Positions 1-6,609 of a stretch of 11,314 nt of DNA are shown piece by piece. Numbering within the stretch: position 1 is the stretch's first letter; every line of letters begins with the position of its first letter. A program made the translations under genes and the position numbers. The notes below the pieces were generated by a model. The model was not told where the DNA came from. It saw only the letters and a program-made list of their open reading frames with translations, and ran no database searches. The stretch comes from Chthoniobacter sp. (GTDB lineage: Bacteria; Verrucomicrobiota; Verrucomicrobiia; Chthoniobacterales; Chthoniobacteraceae), in contig JANXWQ010000550.1 in the NCBI GenBank assembly GCA_025351065.1, positions 1 through 11,314 on the forward strand. Direction: 5' to 3'.

Positions 1-1342
1 CATCGAGGTTCACCGAGCCGCCGGGAGTTTCAAATCCGCCGTGCCAATCCATCAACTGAACAGCCATAGGTGCACTCGGCGGCGCAGGCATGTGAGTTCC
101 CCATGCTTTCATCGGCGGTTGGCTCACCTTTGCTTCCCGATACTTCGCCGCCATGTTCAGCATGCGATTGAGCAAGTTGCCGAGGCTGTTGGCGAGGTCG
201 GTGTTATAGCGGACAACTAAGCGGCTTTCGTCGAAGTCGGCGTCTTTGCCGGTGGCGATGTCGCTCATCAAATAATAACGCAGCGCCTCGGGGCCGTATT
301 TGTCGGCGAGGGCGTCGGGATCGGCGACGTTACCTAGGCTCTTGCTCATTTTGGCGCCGCCGATGTTCCACCAGCCGTGGACGAGCAGCGTGGGCATCTC
401 GGCATCGGCGAAGCCGAGCGCCTTCAACATGACGGGCCAATAGACGCCGTGCGCGGGGATGAGGATATCTTTGCCGATGACATGCAGCGGTGGCCACCAA
501 TCTTTGAAAGACAAAGCACCGGATGTGTTTTCATTCTCACCGGGACGCCCGGTGCGTTCGCCAAAGTTCGGGTCGTGGCCGGGGACGAAGCTGATGTAAT
601 TCACGAGCGCGTCGAACCAGACGTAGGTGACGAAGCCCGCGCCGAAACTTTCCGGGAACGGAATGCCCCACTTCAGCCGCGACGCGGGGCGCGAGATGCA
701 GAGGTCGCCCTCGATTTTTTCCACGGAATTGCGGAGTTCGGCGACGCGGAAATCGGGGACGACGAACGGATTGCCGTCCCGGCTGCGCTGGTCGATGAAG
801 TCGAGCAGCCACGGCTGGTGCTCCTTCAGCCGGAAGTAGAAATTCTCCTCTTCGCGCTCCTCGACCGGCTGCCACACGGGGCCGAACTCGCCGTCGGCAC
901 CGCGCTCTTTGTCCGTGAGGAACTGCTCCTGCCGCACGGAATACCAGCCGCGCTCGGTCTTTTTGTAGAGCCAGCGGCTCGCGCCGGTCGCGGGATCCTG
1001 GTCGTCCCAGAGTTTCTGCAAATTGGCGCGCACGCATTCCTGGTGCAGCGGGTCGGTGGTGGCGGCCCAGCGGTCGTAGCGGACACCGAGCTTTTCCCAG
1101 AGTGCTAAAAATTTAGCAGTGATGCCATCGACGAACTGCTGGGGCGGGACGCCCTGCTTTTCCGCGGACTGCTGGACTTTCTGCCCGTGCTGATCGACGC
1201 CGGTGAGGTAGAAAACGTCCTCGCCTTTTAGGCGGTGGTAGCGGGCGAGGACATCGGCCAGCACTTTCTCGTAGGCGTGCCCGCTGTGCGGCGCGCCGTT
1301 GGTGTAGTCGATGGCGGTGCTGATGAAGAAGGGTTTGGACAT
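1..1342 (-). CDS. metG: Methionyl-tRNA synthetase, C-terminal part cut by window edge
   Basis: This class I aminoacyl-tRNA synthetase charges tRNA-Met with methionine in the cytoplasm. About 447 residues are visible and the reading frame is open to the left edge. The N-terminus begins MSKPFFISTAIDYTNG. The HIGH-type motif is PHSGH (residues 18-22), GKDI lies at 290-293 and KMSKS at 331-335, followed by the start of the anticodon-binding helices (RYNTDLANSLGNLLNRML). The connective-peptide knuckle reads GWYSVRQEQFL (132-142), without the Cys pairs of zinc-binding MetRS, so this resembles the known zinc-free type. The usual TG-x-DEHG reads TGVDQHG (47-53). The start lies 11 nt after the stop of the upstream toxin gene; the leader is pyrimidine-rich with no Shine-Dalgarno sequence. 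The identification is secure; the C-terminal domain content is unknown. Confidence 0.97.
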   Translation of the reverse strand, partial: MSKPFFISTAIDYTNGAPHSGHAYEKVLADVLARYHRLKGEDVFYLTGVDQHGQKVQQSAEKQGVPPQQFVDGITAKFLALWEKLGVRYDRWAATTDPLHQECVRANLQKLWDDQDPATGASRWLYKKTERGWYSVRQEQFLTDKERGADGEFGPVWQPVEEREEENFYFRLKEHQPWLLDFIDQRSRDGNPFVVPDFRVAELRNSVEKIEGDLCISRPASRLKWGIPFPESFGAGFVTYVWFDALVNYISFVPGHDPNFGERTGRPGENENTSGALSFKDWWPPLHVIGKDILIPAHGVYWPVMLKALGFADAEMPTLLVHGWWNIGGAKMSKSLGNVADPDALADKYGPEALRYYLMSDIATGKDADFDESRLVVRYNTDLANSLGNLLNRMLNMAAKYREAKVSQPPMKAWGTHMPAPPSAPMAVQLMDWHGGFETPGGSVNLD

Positions 1343-1353
1343 GGAAGGCGGGT

Positions 1354-1677
1354 TCAGTCGAAGCGCGGCGGCCCGCGGTGGGCGTGCCAGAAGTGGAGGA
1401 TTTCCACACGGGCGAGGGCGCTGTCGATTTGGTAAAGGATGCGGTAGGTGCCGAAAACGAGAAGTTCCTGGACGCCTGCGAAGTCGCAGTCCCGTGCCGT
1501 CCGTCCGCGGCACGCGTTGGCAGTATCGCCGAGGTCGCGCAGCGCGGCGGTGTGCAGATCGTCGAAGTATTTTTGCCCGCGCCAAGCCTCCCCGCGCTCT
1601 GTCCAGTAGGTGTCGATTTCGTCGAGGTCGCTCCAGGCGCGCTCGGTCAGGACGACTTCGAATCGCGCTTCGCCCAT
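1354..1677 (-). CDS. RelE/ParE-superfamily toxin of a type II toxin-antitoxin pair
   Basis: This 107-residue protein begins MGEARFEVVLTERAWSDLDE. It has the usual ParE/RelE layout: a first beta strand (FEVVLTERA), two helices (WSDLDEIDTYWTERGEAW and YFDDLHTAALRDLG), and a C-terminal sheet containing ELLVFGTYRILYQID and VEILHFWHAHR. The final strand followed by basic/aromatic residues is typical of plasmid-stabilisation toxins. Members of this superfamily either poison gyrase (ParE) or cleave mRNA on the ribosome (RelE); the sequence alone does not decide which. The start at 1677 is preferred because it begins just before the first beta strand and overlaps the end of the antitoxin gene by 31 nt; an in-frame ATG at 1710 would add 11 residues. 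metG begins 11 nt downstream on the same strand. Confidence 0.85.
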   Translation of the reverse strand: MGEARFEVVLTERAWSDLDEIDTYWTERGEAWRGQKYFDDLHTAALRDLGDTANACRGRTARDCDFAGVQELLVFGTYRILYQIDSALARVEILHFWHAHRGPPRFD

Positions 1678-1853
1678 TTTTCTTTCATCCGTCGATCCGC
1701 TTCCTCCCAAGTGAGCACGCGACCGGCCGCGAGGTCGCGTTTGGCCTCGTCAATGGCGCGGTTAAGCTGCGCGCGTTGGTAAAAATCGAGGAGCGTCGGC
1801 GAATCATCGGGCATTTCGTCAACCCACTGATGGATAGTTTCTTTCACGGACAT
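1647..1853 (-). CDS. Antitoxin partner of the RelE/ParE-type toxin
   Basis: This is a 68-residue acidic/helical protein beginning MSVKETIHQWVDEMPDDSP. The C-terminal part, with AKRDLAAGRVLTWEEADRRM, resembles the small addiction-module antitoxins usually paired with ParE/RelE toxins: a helical N-terminus, then an AAGRV-x-x-x-EEA segment expected to wrap the toxin. It precedes and overlaps the toxin frame by 31 nt, the standard antitoxin-first order. Such antitoxins normally neutralise the toxin by binding it, and some also repress their own promoter. No clear DNA-binding domain (MetJ/Arc or HTH) is visible, so autoregulation is uncertain. The 45-nt gap upstream contains no strong promoter that I can recognise. 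The family is inferred mainly from the partner and the C-terminal pattern. Confidence 0.78.
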   Translation of the reverse strand: MSVKETIHQWVDEMPDDSPTLLDFYQRAQLNRAIDEAKRDLAAGRVLTWEEADRRMKEKWAKRDSKSS

Positions 1854-1898
1854 GGCGCGGAAGGTAGCATGCGGGCGGCGGAGCGGACAGGGCTAAAC

Positions 1899-2243
1899 TC
1901 ACGCGGGCTTTTTGATCTTGCCGCCCCAGCCGAGGATCTTCGCTTTCGCGCCGGCTGCCTCGGCTTCGGGGATCAGGCCGGCGCGGACGTAGAAAAGGGA
2001 GAGGCTGGACCAGGCGAGCTGGTCGTTGGGGCGCAACTCGACGGTGCGGAGGCCGGCGGCGATGGCTTCGGGGTAGCAGCCCGTTTTCATCAGCCCCATG
2101 CCGAGCGCGTGCCAGGCGTCGAAGAACTCCGGGGCCAGCTCGGTGCAGCGGGCGTATTTGGCGACGGCACTGTCGAGTTCGCCGAGCGCGAGGTCGCCGT
2201 TGGCGTCGTCGAAAAGCTCCTCGGCCTCGGGCGGCACGTCCAT
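1899..2243 (-). CDS. Small tetratricopeptide-repeat protein
   Basis: This is a 114-residue protein starting MDVPPEAEELFDDAN. It consists almost entirely of three TPR-like helical hairpins at about residues 6-40, 41-74 and 75-108. Examples of the repeat pattern are GELDSAVAKYARCTELAP, AWHALGMGLMKTGCYPEAIAAGLRTVELRPND and AWSSLSLFYVRAGLIPEAEAAGAKAK. No signal peptide or membrane segment is seen, so it is probably cytoplasmic. TPRs are protein-binding scaffolds; the partner is unknown. It follows the PpiD-like gene with a 26-nt gap on the same strand and is probably co-transcribed with it. A longer frame opening at 2324 would overlap the upstream gene and its added residues look non-coding, so the start at 2243 is preferred. 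Confidence 0.8.
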   Translation of the reverse strand: MDVPPEAEELFDDANGDLALGELDSAVAKYARCTELAPEFFDAWHALGMGLMKTGCYPEAIAAGLRTVELRPNDQLAWSSLSLFYVRAGLIPEAEAAGAKAKILGWGGKIKKPA

Positions 2244-2269
2244 TTTTTCGCGGGAAAAAGCTGCGCAGC

Positions 2270-3814
2270 TCAGCCCCGGCGCGGCTCCATGATGTGGGCC
2301 TCGGCGCGGCGGAGTTTCAGCCACTCGGAGAAAAGCATGGCGCGGTTGGAGCCGGCCATGCTGTCGGCGATCGTGGCCTGGTCAGCGGCAAATTTCGTGT
2401 CGTCGGCGGGCACATGTTTGTCGAGATGGACGAGGACGCTGCCGGCCTCCGTGGGGGTGAAGGGGCTGAGGTCGCCGTCCTTGAGGTCGCCCGCGACCTG
2501 CATCACCTCGCGGGCGTCAGGGAGCGTGGTGTTGGGTTCGGCGGGCGAAAAAGCGGGCACGGTTTCGGCGGTCGCGCCGGCGGCGGTGGCGGCTTCGGCG
2601 AAGGTTTTGCCCGCCTTGAGTTCGGCCGCGATTTTGGCGCGGAGTTCGTTGCCTTTGATGGTCATCGCCTCCTGCGCGCGGTCGCGCTTGAGCTGCTCCA
2701 CGAGCTGCGGCTTGGCCTCGTCAAAGGTCAGCGGGCGGGCGGGGGTGATGCCGGTGAGCTGGAGCACGTAGTAGCCGCGGTCGGTGGTGAGCACGTCGCT
2801 GGTGGGGTCTTTGGTGGTCAGTTTGAAAGCGGCGGCGGCCACCGCGGGCGCGACGGCGAGCGACGGCGCGGGCGAATTCCGGCTAAATTCCGGCGTTTCC
2901 TCGATGGTGACGCCGGCCTTCGCCGCGGCTTCGTCAAACTTCGCGTCCTTCTCCGTCACCGCGACGGAAAAATCCTCCGCGGCCTTGCCCAGCTTGCCCA
3001 GCGCCTCGGCGCGGGCTTTGGGTTCGAGCGGCTTGTCCTTGTCGGCGGGCGGGAGGATGAAAGCCGCGACTTTCACCTTGCGCAGCTCGTCGGATTTGAG
3101 CTTCGCGGTGCGCTCCTCGAACATCTTTTTCACCTCCTCCTCCGGCGCGGTGGCGGTGGCGAGAAAGTCGTCGAGTTTCAGCCGCACCACGGACGCCTCG
3201 GTCTTGCGGTAATGCTCATCGTAGGCGGCGCGCACCTCGGCGGGTGCGGGCGCGGTGGTCGCGCCGAGCAGGGCGAGCACTTTGCGCAGCTTGATCTGGT
3301 CGGCCACGAGTTCCTCGAAGCCGTCCGTGCTCATGCCGCGGGGCGAGAGGAAATTGGCGACGAACATATTGAACCGCCCCGAGTCGAACGCGCCGCCGCT
3401 TTCCTGGTTTTGAAAAGCGGGCATCTGCTTGACCGCCTCATCGCGTTCGGCCGGCGTGGCGGTGAGGCCGAGGCGCTCGGCCTCATGGCGCAGGATGAGC
3501 AGATTCCAGCGGAAGTCGGTGGTGTACTTTTCCGGGAGCTCGCGGTACATGCCGAGCATCTCTTCGGGGATGGGCAAATCGCAGAGTGCCTTCACGAGGT
3601 CGTTCATCTGCAGGACGCGGCTCAGCTCGTAGTCGTGGTTCGCGCGGATGAGCTGGAGTTGGGTGACGCTGCGCCCGTACATCTGACCCGCAGTTTCGCC
3701 GCTGCCTTTTTCCATGAAGCGCCCGCCGTTAAAAAAAAGCACAAAGCTGATGATGATGAAGACCGTGAGGGCGATCAGCAGGGGCTGCTGGTAGCGGCGA
3801 ATAATGTGATTCAT
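2270..3814 (-). CDS. SurA/PpiD-like membrane-anchored periplasmic chaperone (parvulin-type)
   Basis: This 514-residue protein has a short cytoplasmic N-terminus (MNHIIRRYQQ), one membrane anchor at about residues 11-29 (PLLIALTVFIIISFVLFF), and a large periplasmic part. Residues 45-185 look like a SurA N-terminal helical chaperone domain (GMSTDGFEELVADQIKLRKV at 160-179). The rest holds parvulin-like material, with the characteristic late strand LTTDRGYYVLQLTGI at 342-356. A second, similar module lies at 402-471. The layout matches PpiD, which assists proteins leaving the Sec translocon. Clear parvulin active-site residues are not evident, so it may be a chaperone rather than an active prolyl isomerase. 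The start at 3814 puts the anchor directly at the N-terminus; an upstream extension would overlap the divergent gene. It is likely the first gene of the minus-strand cluster. Confidence 0.85.
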   Translation of the reverse strand: MNHIIRRYQQPLLIALTVFIIISFVLFFNGGRFMEKGSGETAGQMYGRSVTQLQLIRANHDYELSRVLQMNDLVKALCDLPIPEEMLGMYRELPEKYTTDFRWNLLILRHEAERLGLTATPAERDEAVKQMPAFQNQESGGAFDSGRFNMFVANFLSPRGMSTDGFEELVADQIKLRKVLALLGATTAPAPAEVRAAYDEHYRKTEASVVRLKLDDFLATATAPEEEVKKMFEERTAKLKSDELRKVKVAAFILPPADKDKPLEPKARAEALGKLGKAAEDFSVAVTEKDAKFDEAAAKAGVTIEETPEFSRNSPAPSLAVAPAVAAAAFKLTTKDPTSDVLTTDRGYYVLQLTGITPARPLTFDEAKPQLVEQLKRDRAQEAMTIKGNELRAKIAAELKAGKTFAEAATAAGATAETVPAFSPAEPNTTLPDAREVMQVAGDLKDGDLSPFTPTEAGSVLVHLDKHVPADDTKFAADQATIADSMAGSNRAMLFSEWLKLRRAEAHIMEPRRG

Positions 3815-3878
3815 TGGATGGGAAGTTTCGGGGTTGCGTTCGCCGGTGGCGCTCACTAGCTTGCCGCCTGCCGAGCCG
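3815..3878. promoter_or_regulatory. Short divergent intergenic region
   Basis: These 64 bp separate the PpiD-like gene (leftward) from the TPR/ExbB/ExbD cluster (rightward), so promoters for both should lie here or just inside the genes. On the plus strand a weak sigma70-like pair can be picked out: TTGCGT at 3834-3839 and TAGCTT at 3857-3862, spacing 17. Each matches the consensus at only three positions. No minus-strand promoter is clear. The position is well supported; the promoter boxes are speculative. Confidence 0.35.
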
Positions 3879-4655
3879 ATGAAGCTACGTTTTTCCTCCC
3901 ATTTGCAGCAACTCCTTTCTGCCGCCGCCTGCGCTTTCCTGCTGGCGGACGCGGCGCGGGCGCAGTCCGATGCGATCCTCATCATGCAGGACAATTCGCA
4001 GCGGCCCACGAAGGTCTATGGCATGACGCCCACGGGCACGTCGCTCGAGATCGGCACGCCCGACGGCACGGGCCGGCTCGGCCTCCAAGTCGCGCAAATC
4101 AAGGAAGTGCGCATGGCGCCGCCCGCGGAAATGGGGCAGGCGCTGGCGGCCTATTACGCCAAGGATTATGCGAAGGCGCTGCCGCTGTTCAAAAGCGTGG
4201 CGGACAAATTCCGCGGCATGCCCGCGGCATGGGCGCAGCAGGCTTCCGGGATGCTCGTGGACATCGACCTCGCGCTGAATGACGCGGCGAAGGCGGACGC
4301 GGATTACGCGGCTTTCGCCAAAGCGTATCCGGTCGGCGGGGGCGCGCAGGCGGATGTGCTCGCGGCGCGCATCGCGGCGTCGAAAAAGAATTTCGACGTG
4401 GCGAAGCAAAAGCTCGCGCCGATCACCGAGGCGGCGCTCAAGGAAAAGACCATCGCGCCGGCCAACGCGCTCGCCTTCAGCCAGGCCTTCCTCGTCAGCG
4501 GGCAGGTGAAGGAATCCGAGGGCAATCTCGCCGGGGCGCTCGAAGATTATTTGCGCACCGTCACGCTTTTCTATCATGATCGCGCGGCGGTGACGGTCGC
4601 GCAGGAGCGGGCCGACGCGCTCCGTAAACAGCATCCCGAAATCGCCATTCCCTGA
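3879..4655 (+). CDS. Exported TPR-type protein at the head of the ExbB/ExbD cluster
   Basis: This is a 258-residue protein. The N-terminus (MKLRFSSHLQQLLSAAACAFLLADAARAQS) is a signal peptide with probable cleavage after ARA or nearby, so the mature protein is periplasmic or envelope-associated. Residues 31-80 form a small beta-rich segment (DAILIMQDNSQRPTKVYG, then GTSLEIGTPDGTGRLGLQVAQIKEVRM). Residues 84-252 are alpha-helical with TPR-like hairpins, including ALAAYYAKDYAKALPLFKSVADKF and GNLAGALEDYLRTVTLFYHDRA. It ends 22 nt before the ExbB-like gene, so it is likely an operon partner; TPR proteins accompany several ExbB/ExbD and Tol-Pal systems. Function is inferred only from context. The ATG at 3879 is chosen because it sits right before the basic n-region; an in-frame TTG at 3834 would put a non-signal stretch in front. 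Confidence 0.82.
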   Translation: MKLRFSSHLQQLLSAAACAFLLADAARAQSDAILIMQDNSQRPTKVYGMTPTGTSLEIGTPDGTGRLGLQVAQIKEVRMAPPAEMGQALAAYYAKDYAKALPLFKSVADKFRGMPAAWAQQASGMLVDIDLALNDAAKADADYAAFAKAYPVGGGAQADVLAARIAASKKNFDVAKQKLAPITEAALKEKTIAPANALAFSQAFLVSGQVKESEGNLAGALEDYLRTVTLFYHDRAAVTVAQERADALRKQHPEIAIP

Positions 4656-4677
4656 ACCCTTTTTCCAAACCAACCCA

Positions 4678-5601
4678 ATGATCCCGACCAAACTCCGCCG
4701 TCATCTCCCGCTCATCATTTTCCTCGCCGTCCTTGCCCTCGGCTACGCTACCGGTTACGCGCAAGACGAGGCGGCTGCGCCGGAGCACAAGCCGGAAAAC
4801 ATTTTCCAGACGATCAAGAATGGCGGCGTGCTCATCATGCTCATCTGGTTTTGCATCGTCGGCACTTCAGTGACGATGGTGACGCTCATCATCCAAAACG
4901 CGATGTCCCTGCGGAAGGACAAGCTGGCTCCGCCGCCGCTCATCCAGGCGCTCCAGCAGACCATCGGCGCGGGCAACTACCAGGAAGCGTGGGCCACTTG
5001 CGCGGCCAACAAGAACTACCTCGCCAACGTGCTTAAGGCCGGCCTTTCGCGGCTCGGCCGCGGCAAGGAAGCGGTCGAGGACGCCGTGGCCGAACACGGC
5101 CTGCGCGAAGCCACCGCACTGCGCACGCGCAACAGCTACCTCTCGGTCATCGGCGTGGTCAGTCCCATGATCGGTCTGCTCGGCACGGTCATCGGCATGA
5201 TGGGGGCCTTTGCCGTGCTCGGCAGCAGCGGCATGAAAGACCCCGGCGCGCTCGCGGGAAAAATCGGCGAAGTGCTGCTCGCCACGGCGAGCGGTCTGTT
5301 CATCGCCATCCCGGCGTTCGTGTCCTACTACATCTTCCGCAACGTCTCGCAGATGTGCATCGTTCACGCGGACGACATCGTGAACACGCTCATCATGGAC
5401 ATCCCTTACGACGAACTCGCGGGCGTCCAGATCGGCGAAAATTTCGACGCCGGTGCGCCGATGCCCGGCTACGGTTTCGGCGGCGGTGCGCGCAAAGTCT
5501 CGATGGCGCTGACCACCGCCTGCCCCGTGTGCAACGGCGCGGTCACGCCCGGCGTGAACCCCTGCCCGCACTGCGCCGCCACGCTCGACTGGTCGGCCTA
5601 G
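4678..5601 (+). CDS. MotA/TolQ/ExbB-family proton channel with C-terminal zinc ribbon
   Basis: This 307-residue inner-membrane protein belongs to the ExbB/TolQ family, which forms a pentameric proton channel around ExbD/TolR. It has an N-terminal signal-like hydrophobic segment (11-28), TM1 at about 50-72, a cytoplasmic loop (75-150), TM2 at 153-180 (SVIGVVSPMIGLLGTVIGMM) and TM3 at 197-220 (GEVLLATASGLFIAIPAFVS). T170, E198 and T203 match E. coli ExbB T148, E176 and T181 in spacing. After a Gly-rich linker (260-272) the C-terminus carries CPVC...CPHC (Cys 282, 285, 296, 299), a small zinc ribbon that should face the cytoplasm. Ordinary ExbB/TolQ proteins lack this. It is followed 15 nt later by the first ExbD gene. 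The family call is secure; the driven partner is unknown. Confidence 0.94.
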   Translation: MIPTKLRRHLPLIIFLAVLALGYATGYAQDEAAAPEHKPENIFQTIKNGGVLIMLIWFCIVGTSVTMVTLIIQNAMSLRKDKLAPPPLIQALQQTIGAGNYQEAWATCAANKNYLANVLKAGLSRLGRGKEAVEDAVAEHGLREATALRTRNSYLSVIGVVSPMIGLLGTVIGMMGAFAVLGSSGMKDPGALAGKIGEVLLATASGLFIAIPAFVSYYIFRNVSQMCIVHADDIVNTLIMDIPYDELAGVQIGENFDAGAPMPGYGFGGGARKVSMALTTACPVCNGAVTPGVNPCPHCAATLDWSA

Positions 5602-5616
5602 TCTTTCTCCCGCCGC

Positions 5617-6108
5617 ATGGCCCACCACGCCTCCCATTCCAAAGACGCGAAAAAGCAGACGCGTCTCGTCCCCGAGGAGGATCCGGAGTTTCAGATCGCG
5701 CCAATGATCGACATCCTGCTCGTGCTGCTCGTCTTCTTCATGTCGATCAGCACGTCGGAGGTTTTGCAGGTCAGCCAGGGCGTGGTTTTGGCGGTGGCAA
5801 AGGATGCAAAAAAAAGGGAAAAGCCAAAGGGCGAGGTCATTGTCAACGTGCTGTGGAATGCGATCAACAACGCCGGCCTGATCGAAGTTTCCGAAGCGAA
5901 ATACGACCGTGCCGATCAGATCGCGGGCCTGCTCGCTACCGCCGTCCAGCAGAATCCCGAGACCCGCGTGGTCATCCGCGCGGATCGCAATGTGCGCTAC
6001 GAATACCTGCGCTCGATCATGGTCGCCGCGGGCAAGGCGGGCGTGGGCAAAGTTACTTTTTCCGTCGTCGATAAGGACGACAAAGCCCCGGCTGAGCCCG
6101 CTCCCTAG
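5617..6108 (+). CDS. ExbD/TolR-family protein 1
   Basis: This 163-residue protein belongs to the ExbD/TolR family, the partner inside the ExbB pentamer that carries the proton-accepting Asp. The N-terminal cytoplasmic tail (1-25) is His/Lys-rich and longer than in the two copies downstream. A single membrane helix follows at about 28-46 (APMIDILLVLLVFFMSIS); D32 corresponds to the essential Asp25 of E. coli ExbD. The periplasmic domain (about 60-150) shows the ExbD pattern, with VIVNVLWNAINNAG, then NPETRVVIRADRNVRYEYLRSIMVAAGKAGVGKVTFSVVD split across its two helices and strands. The C-terminus ends in a Pro/Ala tail (APAEPAP). It is the most divergent of the three ExbD proteins here and lies closest to the channel gene. 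Confidence 0.92.
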   Translation: MAHHASHSKDAKKQTRLVPEEDPEFQIAPMIDILLVLLVFFMSISTSEVLQVSQGVVLAVAKDAKKREKPKGEVIVNVLWNAINNAGLIEVSEAKYDRADQIAGLLATAVQQNPETRVVIRADRNVRYEYLRSIMVAAGKAGVGKVTFSVVDKDDKAPAEPAP

Positions 6109-6153
6109 CCACCACCGGCCATGACTTTCCAACCCTCAACTCATTTCTAAAAT

Positions 6154-6573
6154 ATGGGCGGCTCCGTAAGTTCTGAAGATGGCGACATGGGCTTTCAAAT
6201 CGCCCCGATGGTCGATGTCGTGTTTGTGCTCATGCTCTTTTTCATGGCCAGCGCCGGCCAGCAGGTGAACGAGAAAGAACTGAACATCGCGCTGCCCAGC
6301 GGCGCGCCCGCCACGCCCGGCTCGACGACAAAAACGCCCATCCTCATCGACATCTCCGCCGAGGGGCAGGTGACGATGAACAACCAGGCCTTCGGCACCC
6401 CGGCGGACAAAAAACTCGATTCCCTGCGCGACTGGCTGAAGAACGCCATCCAGCAGTTTGGCGGCGAAGACCCTGTCATCATCCGCCCGAATCCCGAGAC
6501 CCGCCACGAGCGCATCATCGATGTGCTCAACGCGGCTTCGGCAGCCGAGGTGAAGAATCTTTCGTTCAGCTAA
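6154..6573 (+). CDS. ExbD/TolR-family protein 2
   Basis: This is a 139-residue ExbD/TolR protein with a short cytoplasmic tail (MGGSVSSEDGDM) and one membrane helix at about 17-36 (APMVDVVFVLMLFFMASA). D21 is the expected proton-binding Asp. The periplasmic domain runs from about 45 to 139, with ILIDISAEGQVTMNNQ, DPVIIRPNPETRHERIIDVL and a final KNLSFS. It is closely similar to the next gene: the membrane segments are nearly identical, and both share DPVIIRP, TRHER and DVLNA, so the two arose by tandem duplication. It lies 45 nt after ExbD 1. The 30 nt immediately before the start contain no G and no Shine-Dalgarno sequence. Confidence 0.93.
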   Translation: MGGSVSSEDGDMGFQIAPMVDVVFVLMLFFMASAGQQVNEKELNIALPSGAPATPGSTTKTPILIDISAEGQVTMNNQAFGTPADKKLDSLRDWLKNAIQQFGGEDPVIIRPNPETRHERIIDVLNAASAAEVKNLSFS

Positions 6574-6609
6574 ACCCCGCGGGATTTTACCCGCCACCCA
6601 CAACCAACC

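Noticed and set aside
377..1108. A 243-residue plus-strand open frame over metG
   Set aside because: It lies antisense to a clear MetRS with all motifs; its composition (Arg, Ala, Gly-rich, no recognisable domain) is that of a GC-rich shadow frame.
1311..2771. A 486-residue plus-strand open frame spanning five minus-strand genes
   Set aside because: It crosses gene boundaries of the toxin, antitoxin, TPR and chaperone genes on the opposite strand and has no domain pattern; a product of high GC.
2294..3859. A 521-residue plus-strand open frame opposite the PpiD-like gene
   Set aside because: Gly/His/Arg/Glu-rich without domain structure; the minus strand encodes a membrane anchor and chaperone domains in a coherent order.
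4867..6132. A 421-residue minus-strand open frame opposite ExbB and ExbD 1
   Set aside because: Low-complexity His/Asp/Arg-rich translation, and the plus strand carries two unmistakable membrane-protein genes.
6121..6150. A 9-codon open frame (MTFQPSTHF) just before ExbD 2
   Set aside because: Too short to support; it has no ribosome binding site and is as likely to be chance in a C/A/T-rich leader.
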